Origin: Blepharisma stoltei
Taxonomy: Eukaryota > Ciliophora > Heterotrichea > Heterotrichida > Blepharismidae
Length of the DNA stretch: 64,000 nt
Direction of reading: 5' to 3'
NCBI GenBank assembly: GCA_914767885.1
Contig: CAJZBQ010000016.1
Coordinates: 1 to 64,000, forward strand
Part shown: in pieces, positions 55,598 through 64,000 of the stretch
Layout: each line of letters opens with the position of its first letter
How positions within the stretch are numbered: position 1 is the first letter of the stretch
The notes under the pieces: model-generated
Database searches by the model: none
What the model saw: only the letters and a program-made list of their open reading frames with translations
What the model was told of the DNA's origin: nothing
Translations under genes and position numbers: made by a program

Positions 55598-58194
55598 CTA
55601 TTCCATTGCAAAATCCGTACAATTCTTCATTTCATTTAGTCTCTGTAATACTTTTTCTAGCTTTAAATTATCATTATTTCCAATATGGATTTTAGCATTT
55701 TCTAACGTTTCCAAATATCTTGAAATTTCTTTAATTTCAAGAATATTATCAAATTTGAAATATAGCCCAAGGTTGCTTATACTCGCCATGGGCTGCTATT
55801 TGAGGTTCACTTTTGGAGTTGGTTAGGAAAAAGTTACCAAACTGACTCTAAAATTAGACAACTGTGCCTATAATTGCCAGCTTTTGGTGCTGAACCTTTT
55901 CCATCAGGTTAACCTCCAATTGGTTTACCAGGGCAAGCAATTAGCTGCCCTGGGCTATAGTTTAAAAGCCCATCAAAAATTACGTCTCCAATTGTAGCAT
56001 TTATTAGCAGTTTTTCTAAAATTAAGTCTATAATCATATTGTCAATAAGTCATTTAGCTTGATCAAAATCACTCACAACAGCAAAATTACAAATAACCCA
56101 AACCGCTTCTTTTATAACATCCACGCTATCATTTTCTAACGTTTTTCTGAATTTTTCAAAAAAATTCGAATTTATTAGATAGCTGAAATAAATATTGCTA
56201 TCTAAAACTAAATTTGACATAACCCAATAAGCCTCTTTTCTGATCATTTTATCAGAAGAATCTATAAAGCTGATTAATTTTGGAAATAATCCTGATTTTA
56301 TAACAAAATCTTGGTCTATTTTTTGGGTCGCATAATTTCCTATATTTTTTAAACAAGACACATTTATTTTTCGGCTTTGGTGGTCTAAAAGTGAACAAAA
56401 TTTCGCTAATAATTGGCTGTTAAAACTGCTATCTAAATCAGAATATTTATCAGTAATTATTGAATATGAGGATAATGCATCTTCCAAAACCCATTGATCT
56501 TCTTGATTTATTATGATTTTTTGCAAAAAAGGGATAAAAAGTTTGATTTTATTTAAATCAGGGGGCAGCTTATTTGAAACTAAATTATGTATACTTCATG
56601 CAATGTTCTGGTAATCCGTAGTTGAAAACTCTCTTTCATGAGCATAGAGAAAATAAGCAATTTTATCGATATTTAGTTGTTGAATAACAGTATCTCTATA
56701 GCTGTGGTTAGTTCCAGCAATATTTCCTATTGCTCACATAACTTGGCTGAAAATCTCGATTGACTTGCAATTTTCTAGAATGAAATTGAGTAATTCTAAT
56801 GATCTTTGGGAAAGCAAATAATCAATACAATATTCTTCGCCTACTGCAAGATTTGAGATAATTCATATACTCATTGAGAAAAATGATCCTTACTATAGAC
56901 TTTAAATATTATAAACATAATATAGCCTGAGTTTTGCTATGGCTTGAACTGTGCTGACAACTCCCAGCATCTCCCAGGAATTGACAAATCAAGATTTCTT
57001 GATAAAACCAACTCCAAGATATAGTAATTGCCCGAGGATGGCGCTATCTTGAGCCATCCTCGGGTAATTACTATAGCAAATCTCCAGTATCACGCGGATT
57101 TGCCAATCAGAGAGCCTGCTCTGCCGAAAAATGCTGGCTTGTCAAATCCTTGAGTGATGTTTTGAGTCGTATGCATAGCATAAGCTATAAAAAGGCTCAG
57201 ACTATACAAGCTTTATATATTTATTTATTGTAAATTGGATAAAACTTCATATGCAAATTGCTCATCTAGACTTGGAATTAATTGGATAAGGCAAGGAAGA
57301 ACATTAGACTGGATAACTTTTTCGTAGGGGATTTCATTTTCTTTTGTAAGAAGACGGCGTATTATTCGAGCTCCAAGCAGCTGATTAGATTAAATGATGT
57401 GCACTTATAGTCCCCATTTCTGAGCACCATTCGTCCTATGGGCGAGCTATGAGGGGTGCCCTTAAGGCAACTTGAGCTTTTTGGCGAAACTTTTGTCTGT
57501 CGGTAAAGACATTTTTCCCTCCATAGTCTCAGCATATGGACTTTGCCGAATCTATTTGCATTTCAAGTGCAAGCATAGATCAATTCTGCTTAGCTTAAGC
57601 CAGATTGCCCTTAATTAGGGACCTTTTGTTGGAGACTTTCACCCTGAAAATCTTTGGTGAGCCCTGCCTTCCTCATTTTTCCTGAATCAGCTCCAAAGAA
57701 AAAGTTAACTGCTTACGCTGCGCAGGATAAGCAACAAGCAGCTTAGGCAAGTTTTCCTATCTCTATCAGACATCCAACCTCTACTAGCTAAAATGATGAA
57801 AAGGGCTGCTGCTCTAGCCACCACTAATCAGTAGAAATAGTTTTAAACCTCTCGTTTCAAGGCTAGCCCACCCCTACACCCCTACACCCCTAGGCAGCTC
57901 CTTGCACTAAAAACCAAGTCCGGATATACATAAGGGCACCCACCATGCAGAGGGCAAGCCGTTTGCCACCAGCCATTTTATGTATATGAGCTCAAGTTGC
58001 TGATTGCTGCTACTAGAACTTATCAAACTAATTGCATATTTTATAGCATAATCTTCAAACAGATTAACCTTTTTTAACTCTGTATCTACTGCTGCGTCAG
58101 TATAAGGCGAAACACTCATAGAGGAGAATAATTCTGTAATGGCTTCTATAGGAATTGAGGTTTGGCTTTCATCAGAGTCCATAAAATCTTGCAT
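55598..58194 (-). CDS. Importin-alpha-like ARM protein, cut by three inserts
   Basis: Read leftward from ATG 58192-58194 to TAG at 55598. After removing inserts at 57387-57987, 56868-57238 and 55764-55957 the order is: acidic N-terminus (MQDFMDSDESQTSIP, no IBB domain), SNQQLGARIIRRLLTKE, EVLWIISNLAVGEEYCIDYL, MWAIGNIAGTNHSYRD, GNYATQKIDQDFVIKSGLFP, EAVWVICNFAVVSDF and a C-terminus NAKIHIGNN. These are importin-alpha ARM repeats. It pairs with 43562-45206, with which it shares no insertion site. TGA serves as Trp (EVLW). Confidence 0.75.
55764..55957. mobile_element. Palindromic MITE as IES in importin-like gene
   Basis: 194 bp, TAGCCCAAGGTTGC... to ...GCTGCCCTGGGCTA, inside a TA duplication (55762-55763, 55958-55959). 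Excision joins FDGLLNYFKFDNILEIKE, aligned with FEGVLNYFKFVQQMDTKE of the paralogue. Confidence 0.9.
56920..57206. mobile_element. Palindromic MITE, second nesting level
   Basis: Ends TATAGCCTGAGTTTTGCTAT and, at the right, complement of TATAGTCTGAGCCTTTTTAT. About 287 bp, split by the hairpin at 57020-57075. Confidence 0.65.
57020..57075. mobile_element. Minimal hairpin MITE, third nesting level
   Basis: TATAGTAATTGCCCGAGGAT with GGC, a 10-base loop, then GCCATCCTCGGGTAATTACTATA in two arms with one mismatch. At 56 bp this is the smallest TAG...CTA element in the window. Confidence 0.8.
57387..57987. mobile_element. SINE-like insert in importin-like gene (about 19-bp repeat)
   Basis: 601 bp, GC-richer, between GAGCTCCAAGCAGCTGATT (57368-57386) and GAGCTCAAGTTGCTGATTG (57988-58006), an imperfect repeat. 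Joining in the CTTG overlap gives SSNQQLGARIIRRLL in frame. It contains a short ACCCCTACACCCCT run near 57870. The worn repeat suggests an older insertion. Confidence 0.6.
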
Positions 58195-58377
58195 AAATTT
58201 TTTACATATTGGAAATTCTCAGATTATTTTTCATTTCAATTTAATAATAAAAACATAAATTTTGATGCAGTAAGAAATTAGCTTATTCCGCTCATAAGAA
58301 TTTTAATAAGTTATTATATTTCAAGACTAATATATATATGGATTTGCAAATAGCATAATTTTAGATCCATAAAAATA

Positions 58378-59568
58378 TGCTAGACAGCTTCTCATCAATT
58401 GGGGCTTCTCTCATAGAAAAAACATCAAATTTAAATGCTTCTATGCAAAATTCAAAGCCATAAATCAATGCACATTATCAAGGCAAAATATAATAGAAAA
58501 TAAATGACTTACTTTAGCATGGCAAGGAAAATATTCTCAAACAGCACAGCTAGCCTTAAAATTACAAATAAATGGTATTTAGTTTGAGAGAAATTAGCTA
58601 GGCTAAAAAGTAGCAGTTTAACTTTGGGGATAAGCAGAGGAACTGCTCTACATTGCAATCAAGAGGCTCAGAGTTTTAAATATCATCGCACCCAGGAGGG
58701 TGACCCTTAGGTGGAGCACCCGCAGGAGCAGAGCCAGGCAAGAATGATGCCATCATTCCGGATGAGAAGCGCTGGTCAGGGCGGGCACTTATTTAGATCT
58801 TTTGGATAGGAAATACTCGTGAAGTCATCACTTTGCTCTGTCCCTTTAATGGAGTGTGCCATTAGATACCTTAAATACTTTAATTAATTTATGCTAGCCT
58901 TAAAGTTGGGTGTGATCCTAAAACTGAGAACTTTTTCCCTTCATTATCAGTTTTTACAATTTTATTAGCACCGAATGATATAGAGGTTTCCTCTATATAG
59001 CGCTGAAAGCGCAGACATTTTCCCAGGAGCTTTCCAAGTTCGTCGGACCAAATCGCTTTTTGGTCCGACCAAGGCATTATTTGGTGTAACCAACCGATAA
59101 ATTCCGATCAGAATTTATCGGCCTTACAGCGCCAAACATAGGAAACTTCTATATTTAATATCATACTTATATGGTAGCCCAAAGCATTACCATTGCCACA
59201 ACCGTGAAAAAGTTGCAAAAGAAGGCATTTTGGCTCAAATAAATTTTCCCATCCTCATTTTACGTTTGTGATACACCCCACTGCTCAAAGGCTAGACTAT
59301 GTAATTTTTGGAACAAGTGCTTATGAGAAAACTGACTTCACGAAGGACAAAGAAGATAAAGCATTTTGTGTTTTTGCAGTAATAAATGTGCAGGCTATTG
59401 TGATGGAAAGGTACTTGGGACAAGATATAAATGTCTCATTATCGATATTTTGATTACTGCCAAGTTTGCCAAGAAAAATACGAAGCTTATGATGGAAAAA
59501 TAATTGAATGAGCAAAAAGCCACAGATATAGAGTTCTGCATATCATGATCAAAATAAAAAATCCTTAA
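58378..59568 (+). pseudogene. Third Trx-ZZ copy, decayed and internally deleted
   Basis: The left part (58378-58600) reads MLDSFSSIGASLIEKTSNLN, then stops, like the start of the genes at 46624 and 51009. The right part (59160-59568) reads LYGSPKHYHCHNREKVAKEG, then shifted frames, then FDYCQVCQEKYEAYDGKI and HIMIKIKNP, the ZZ end. Both thioredoxin domains are missing; between the parts lie a GC-richer block (58600-58860) and a palindromic MITE. Confidence 0.7.
58981..59151. mobile_element. Palindromic MITE in Trx-ZZ pseudogene
   Basis: 171 bp with ends TAGAGGTTTCCTCTATATAG and complement TAGAAGTTTCCTATGTTTGG, each continuing into GCGCTG, inside a TA duplication (58979-58980, 59152-59153). 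Inner arms include TTTTTGGTCCGACCAAGG. Same plan as the TAG...CTA elements above. Confidence 0.7.
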
Positions 59569-59650
59569 TAATTATCACAGATAATTTTTAAGTAAATAAT
59601 TACCATTTTTAATATTTTTAAGATTTTGTTGTAATTAATATTATGATTTC

Positions 59651-60115
59651 CTATTCTGTGTATGGGGTTCCATCTTTATGAAAGAACTTAAAACTTCCAC
59701 TTTCCTTTACAGCATGCAAATCGACGTCTGGATAAGTTGCCTCATCAGTTTGGCTTCTGGTCCCTATTTCTAAATACTCAACTGGCTCTTCACTTTTATT
59801 AATTAATTGATGGGCATTAGGTTCACCAGCCTTAAACCCACAGCACATCCCAGGACCTAGCACTTGTTCTCCTTCATTTGTTATAAGCGTAATATTTCCG
59901 CTTAAAATATAGACAAACTCATCTTCTATTAAATGCCAATGTCTTTGAGATGAAGCTGCTCCTGGGTTTAATTTTACTAAATTTACACCAAATTGAGATA
60001 ATCCGAATTGGTTTCCCAAAGCTTTTTTTTCACGGCCTATGCAGATTTCTTTGAGCCCTATTGGGTAGATTGAGTTAGTTCTAGGCTCTAAAAGTGACGC
60101 TAGTATCGATTTCAT
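59651..60115 (-). CDS. Cupin-domain protein
   Basis: 154 residues, one intact frame, ATG 60113-60115. A single cupin barrel: PGAASSQRHWHLIEDEFVYILSG has the metal-ligand pattern (two His and a Glu of cupin motif 1), and GPGMCCGFKAGEPNAHQLIN is motif 2. Close in layout to small bacterial single-domain cupins that end HKDGTPY. Substrate unknown. No insert, no TGA codon, so it could be a bacterial acquisition, but that needs a tree. Confidence 0.85.
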   Translation of the reverse strand: MKSILASLLEPRTNSIYPIGLKEICIGREKKALGNQFGLSQFGVNLVKLNPGAASSQRHWHLIEDEFVYILSGNITLITNEGEQVLGPGMCCGFKAGEPNAHQLINKSEEPVEYLEIGTRSQTDEATYPDVDLHAVKESGSFKFFHKDGTPYTE

Positions 60116-60228
60116 TTTTATTAATTTTGGTGAGTCATTATTTTTAATAAATTATTTAAAAATCAATGCTAAAATAAACCTATTTCATTATCATTGCAAT
60201 AGAAAATTACGTAAAATCTTAAATAATA

Positions 60229-60853
60229 TTATTTTGCATATCTTTGTGTATATTCCCTTGCTCTTAAATTAAACATTTCTCGATTGGTCTTCAGTAAATT
60301 GTCAGCTTCTTGTAAAGAGTTTTGATGAGAAGTTGGGTTAGCAAGCAAGCCAATCAAATATGTAAAAACAATGCGAATTGGGATTGTTCTTATCCATTTT
60401 CCATAATAAAGATCTCAGCACATCCCTCCTTCAGGACTTATGTTTGGGTGGTAAATAGGTGTTTGAAATATAGTGTTTGCACGTATTTAGCATGATCTCA
60501 CACTAACTTTTTCGCTATAACTTGGAGTCTGACAAGCCACCTAAAGGTGACTCCAAGTTTGCAAATATGAAAAAGAATCAGTGTTTGCAAATTTTAAGTA
60601 ACTTTTCTGATCCAAGTAACAGAGATAGAGTTAGGACGCTAAATGTGTGCAAGCGCTATACAATTACTGGGCATGTATTAGGATAATTTGCAAGATCCAT
60701 TGTAAAATGGAATATCCCGCCTGCATATGGAGTATCCGGAGGCCCTTCCATTACACAATTCCATCTAGAATAGTCGTTATTTGCTATAGAAATCATAAAT
60801 GAAGGTTCTGGCTGCATCAATAAGCTGTTATATTGACTCATAATTGCTTCCAT
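60229..60853 (-). CDS. Ubiquitin-conjugating enzyme E2, cut by one IES
   Basis: Read leftward from ATG 60851-60853 to TAA 60229-60231, about 144 residues after removing 60471-60658. E2 landmarks in order: NDYSRWNCVMEGPPDTPYAGG, FQTPIYHPNISPEGGMC (HPN motif and catalytic Cys), WDLYYGKW, then LIGLLANPTSHQNSLQEAD. TGA codes the Trp after the catalytic Cys. The first helix is a little short compared with typical E2s. Transfers ubiquitin or a relative from E1 to targets; the particular class cannot be fixed. Confidence 0.9.
60471..60658. mobile_element. Palindromic-end MITE as IES in E2 gene
   Basis: 188 bp, TAGTGTTTGCACGTATTTAG at the left and the complement of TAGCGCTTGCACACATTTAG at the right, inside a TA duplication (60469-60470, 60659-60660). 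Coding-strand excision joins NTCPVIVFQTPIYHPN, exactly the E2 family sequence. Confidence 0.95.
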
Positions 60854-60993
60854 TTTATTTAAGACTCTACAAATTTTAAATTTTATAAATTTCCCATTGA
60901 TAAATATTATTTAACTATCATTTTAACATAAAAAACTAAAGCCAAAGCCACTATATAATTTATCCACTTAAAAATAATTATTATATGATAAAT

Positions 60994-63900
60994 TTAGAAC
61001 ATTTGCGCATAAGTTTGGTTCTTTTGAGCCCCTAAAACTGAATATCTTTGCACAAGCTCTAGGATTTGTTTTCGTCTGATATGAATTTGCTTTTCATAAT
61101 TAGCATGTTTCATAGCTCTTACCTGCTGATTTGCATTAATAGCAGTTTGTCTGACCAGGATTGGTAGTAAGCTCCAAGGAATGACCATTCCGTCTTGTAG
61201 CGGGCCACAGTCTACATTGACTTTTTTGAGAATTTGGATTCTAAATAGCATAGGGGATAATGGATAAATTACTATCAAAATAAAATTGAAATGGGTCAGC
61301 ATTGTATCTTGTCTATATAAAAAAAAAATTAAATAAATTTTATAGTTTTTTCTTACTCCCCCCCCTCCGTGAGTGAACAAAACCATTAGAAAAATCGCTA
61401 TTTTTTGCCAAAAAACCCACCCTCCGTGAGTGAACAAAAATTTTTTTAATAGAAAAATTTTTATGGAAAAAAAATTTGATATATAAGTGATAATTAGTAT
61501 AGTGAAATCTAGAGCTAATTCTGTTTAATTTTAAACGAATTGCTTTTTTAAAACATAAATTTTATAAATTAAATTAATATTTGCTTTCCAATTTTTGTGA
61601 ATTAGGATTTTTTTAAATTTCGAAAAAAAATTTTTAGAAAATTTATATATATAAATTTTTTTAAAAAAAAAAAAAATTAACCCCCCTCCGTGAGTGAAAA
61701 AAATTTTTTTGTTCACTCACGGAGGGGGGGAGTTATAATTTAAGCCAATTATAATTAAAAAAAATTTATAAACCTAACTAAGCCTATAAAGTATATTAAT
61801 ATTATAAATATTTTTATATTATTTGTCTAGCTGTCTATAATCTCTTCAATGGTCACTCCAAATAATATGAACAATATCATTCCCCACGTGTCTTTTCTTC
61901 AAAACTTGCTGCTCATCATTTAAATCAGTCGGCATTAGCGAGACTACATGAAACAGAACGTCATATTGCCAATCAGAATACGAAACTGACAAATAGCCAG
62001 CTGAGCCAGACGGATCAAGTCCTCCCAAATTGCCTAAATGTTGACGAATGTCAATCACTCTTCCAATATTTTGGACAAATTGCTGGAATCCTATCGACCC
62101 TGAGGAGTTTGCTAAAATTTCTTTTTCATCTTGTTGACCTGGCCCTACATAAATAATTCCAATTTTTACAGGTTCTCGAGGCTGGCAGTTGTCGAGTAAG
62201 CTTAGGCCGCGGTCTAATTTTTCGCCACTTTCTAATAAAATTAATTTTTCGAGCAGTCCAAAATTTGGGTTAAAATATTTTTTTTTGGATATTTTTGATA
62301 AATTTAAGGTAAAAATTTAAAAAAATAGGGATAAACCTAAATTGATACGAAATATCTGCTGACATTAAAAGCTGTGGCTTCACGTTCTCTTCTCCTTTCG
62401 AATATTTCACATTCAGCTTCCATTTCTTCAACACTGTCCATAAGTCTGAGCATTTCAGAGCCGGCTTCTATTTGTTTGTCTTTAACATAGCAGTCTGAAT
62501 AATTGCTAGCAATATAGTCTATCAGTAAAGGAAGCAGAGGCTCATCATCTATACTCATAAAGGGAAATCTCCTAGTCCTATAATAAATAGCAAATTCTAT
62601 ATTTTAAATAAAAAAGGGTGCTAAAAGATTAGTCTTTTGTAAATCATTATGTTTTTTATCATAATTTTTTAGGTGGATCTTGGTTTTGTATTTCAATAGA
62701 TGTTGAATTTATTTCTTCCACAATTCTGGAAAATTCTTCAGTCCTTGCACTAGGCTCAAAAATTTTATAATCTTCAGCTTCCCAACAGAATTTTCCAAAC
62801 TGATTTCTTATAATGAATTTTGCTTTACTGGAATGAAAAATTATAGTAACTATTGCATTGGTTTCTAACGCAAAGTGCAGAGTACGGAAATTTTTTTCTT
62901 CGGCGAATTCTTCATCTGAGGTAATAGATTGGAAAATTACTGGGTTTTGGTTTTTTAAAGGAAAATTCAAATAGTAAACTTGCTAAAACAGCTTGATATT
63001 CCTATATATTTAACCTTAATTGGTATAGTAAATATACTTTATGACGGATTTTTGCATAAATAATAAATTTGTTTTACATTAATTTTAATACAAAGAATAT
63101 AGCGGCATTCATTGCCTTTTAAAATAGCTAAAAATGAGCTTAAAGAGCTTATTTCATTTTCCAAACTCGTAATCCCAGCCACTTTACTTTCCAATAGTGA
63201 TAAATTGCTAAACAAACTTGTCAATAAATTCGAATCCAGCGCAGTGCTACTCGTCATAACTAAATGCTGAATAGTCGCTAGTGCAGCCTTCAAAACTTTT
63301 TCTCTTGTAATAGGAATAGATTCTAATGCTTTAAACATCAAGAAATTCAGCACAGTTTTATTAATCATCGTCATAACTGGTGTTAAACTGTTTAAGCACC
63401 GAAAAGCTGCTAACGCAGTATCGTCGTTATCGCTTAAACATTTTTCAAGGATAATTTCTGTGATCAACTGAGATGCACTGTCGTTGCCAGAATTAATTTC
63501 TTCTAATATAAAGCAAGTAAGGCCATATAAAGCAGTAGAAGAGAGCTCTGGGTCTTCTGCACAGGCTTGTAGGACTCCTCTGATTTTCGGCTTTAAGGAA
63601 GCATAAGTCATATATTGTGTGGTAGGGTCGTATAAGGCTGTATCTTTATAATAATTAGGGAAACACATTATATAAAAAATCAGCTTTGTCGCTTGTAGGT
63701 GGTTTTTATAAGCAATTTGTAAAAATGTGTTTATCAAGAAATGCATCCCTGGGAAGTCTAATAATCTAGGCGCTGCCTCTAAAACGCTTATTTGCAGATG
63801 TGGCTGTTGAGCTGCATGATATAAAATCAAGCTTAAATGCTGAATATAGCATTCCATAGGCATTTCTTCACATTTAGTGTTTATAAATAGCGCCGTCAAT

Positions 63901-64000
63901 GAGTTCAGCGCAATGACCTGAGTTTCCTGCACCGATCCACTTCTAATTAATTTCGACAAAATCGGGAAAAAGAACTGCAAAAGTCTATTAGGATTTGACG
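60994..64000 (-). CDS. RapGAP/tuberin-type GTPase activator, 3' part, runs off the window
   Basis: Minus strand, stop at 60994, 5' end beyond 64000. The upstream part (63103-64000) is helical HEAT-like text; then KFIIRNQFGKFCWEAED, IIYVGPGQQDEKEIL, LFHVVSLMPTDLNDEQQVLKKRHVGNDIVHIIWSDH and LTHFNFILIVIYPL...GPLQDGMV...ILVRQTAINAN. These match the Rap/Ran-GAP domain of RalGAP-alpha and tuberin, including the NDxVxI Asn-thumb region (GNDIVHI). Probable role: switching off a Rheb- or Ral-like GTPase. Four inserts are present. At the one near 62561-62658 the frame needs one more A in a run of six. Confidence 0.8.
61318..61831. mobile_element. IES in RapGAP gene with nested family A MITE
   Basis: 514 bp between TGTCTATA copies (61310-61317, 61832-61839). 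Coding-strand removal joins SDHWRDYRQDTMLTHFNF in frame, with relatives reading continuously here. The family A MITE inside makes up most of its length. Confidence 0.8.
61356..61732 (+). mobile_element. Family A MITE nested in RapGAP IES
   Basis: 377 bp between TTA repeats (61353-61355, 61733-61735). Paired left copies CCCCTCCGTGAGTGAACAAA and CACCCTCCGTGAGTGAACA, AT-rich body, right hairpin CCCCTCCGTGAGTGAAAAA with TTGTTCACTCACGGAGGGG. The best reference copy for the family. Confidence 0.9.
62279..62349. mobile_element. 71-bp IES in RapGAP gene
   Basis: Between AAATAT copies (62273-62278, 62350-62355). Coding-strand removal joins NVSRYFNPNFGLLEKL in frame. Nearly pure A/T; the shortest IES in the window. 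Confidence 0.75.
62561..62658. mobile_element. 98-bp IES in RapGAP gene, frame off by one
   Basis: Between TCATAA copies (62555-62560, 62659-62664). Coding-strand joining gives DPPKK then MSIDDEPLLP only if the A run before it is one base longer. The repeat and position support an IES; the base deficit is discussed among the findings. Confidence 0.6.
62974..63098. mobile_element. 125-bp IES in RapGAP gene
   Basis: Between ATA copies (62971-62973, 63099-63101). Coding-strand excision joins GNECRYLNFPLKNQNPVIF in frame. Ends only weakly inverted. Confidence 0.7.

Larger units (their letters stand above)
56868..57238. mobile_element. IES in importin-like gene with two nested MITEs
   Basis: 371 bp between ATA copies (56865-56867, 57239-57241). 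Coding-strand excision joins FAYEVLWIISNLAV, aligned with FSCEVLWIISNFTA. Inside it is a palindromic MITE (56920-57206) that itself holds a short perfect hairpin (57020-57075): three levels. Confidence 0.75.

Noticed and set aside
61531-61716. 61-residue minus-strand ORF and similar frames in MITEs
   Set aside because: Lys/Phe/Ile-rich translations of the AT-rich MITE body, not conserved as protein between copies.

Overview
This window looks like one end of a germline (micronuclear) chromosome of a heterotrich ciliate, most likely Blepharisma or a close relative. It starts with about 2 kb of CCCTAACA-type telomeric repeat, C-rich strand 5' to 3' at the left end as expected for a chromosome terminus. 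The rest is AT-rich. Genes end only in TAA or TAG, while TGA recurs inside reading frames at conserved tryptophan positions (E2 GGMCWD, importin EVLWIIS, WD40 repeats). UGA=Trp plus this telomere repeat is what is known for Blepharisma; the genus call is inference.

Nearly every gene is cut by inserted DNA, and removing the insert together with one copy of its short flanking direct repeat rejoins the protein in frame. I could test about 20 such junctions by reading frame, by a paralogue lacking the insert, or both. This is the signature of internal eliminated sequences (IESs). They fall into groups. (i) MITEs of families A, B, C and probably D share one unusual layout: two tandem copies of an end motif at one side, an AT-rich body, and a hairpin of the same motif at the other side, with 3-bp TTA/TAA/TGA/TAG target repeats. 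(ii) Palindromic MITEs start TAG...CTA inside a TA duplication. (iii) GC-richer, SINE-like inserts lack terminal inverted repeats and have 7-18 bp target repeats, some with no TA. (iv) Small inserts of about 70-125 bp. Several are nested, up to three deep. One family C element contains a family A MITE and a whole Tc1/mariner (DD34E) transposon.

Layout: telomere (1-2012); a giant GPI-type surface protein (3613-10659); a tandem duplication carrying a decayed Kelch gene and a small secreted protein, the latter identical in both copies (11091-15990); a Venus-flytrap multi-TM receptor (17407-20963); two pentapeptide/WD40 paralogues riddled with IESs (22428-29341); a 17-beta-HSD12-like SDR and its decayed copy (29894-34893); two cysteine-rich secreted paralogues (35127-37978); an importin-alpha-like pseudogene and two importin-alpha-like genes (39500-45206, 55598-58194); two thioredoxin-thioredoxin-ZZ-ZZ genes plus fragments (45862-59568); a cupin (59651-60115); a ubiquitin-conjugating E2 (60229-60853); and the C-terminal half of a RapGAP/tuberin-type GTPase activator that runs off the right edge.

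Remaining frame breaks in otherwise good genes (receptor, WD40-2, RapGAP, Tc1 transposase) can each be repaired by adding one base, and most sit in or next to A/T runs. That suggests base undercalling in the assembly rather than gene death. The Kelch copies, the second SDR copy, the Merlin-type transposase and the first importin copy carry real in-frame TAA/TAG stops and are pseudogenes.
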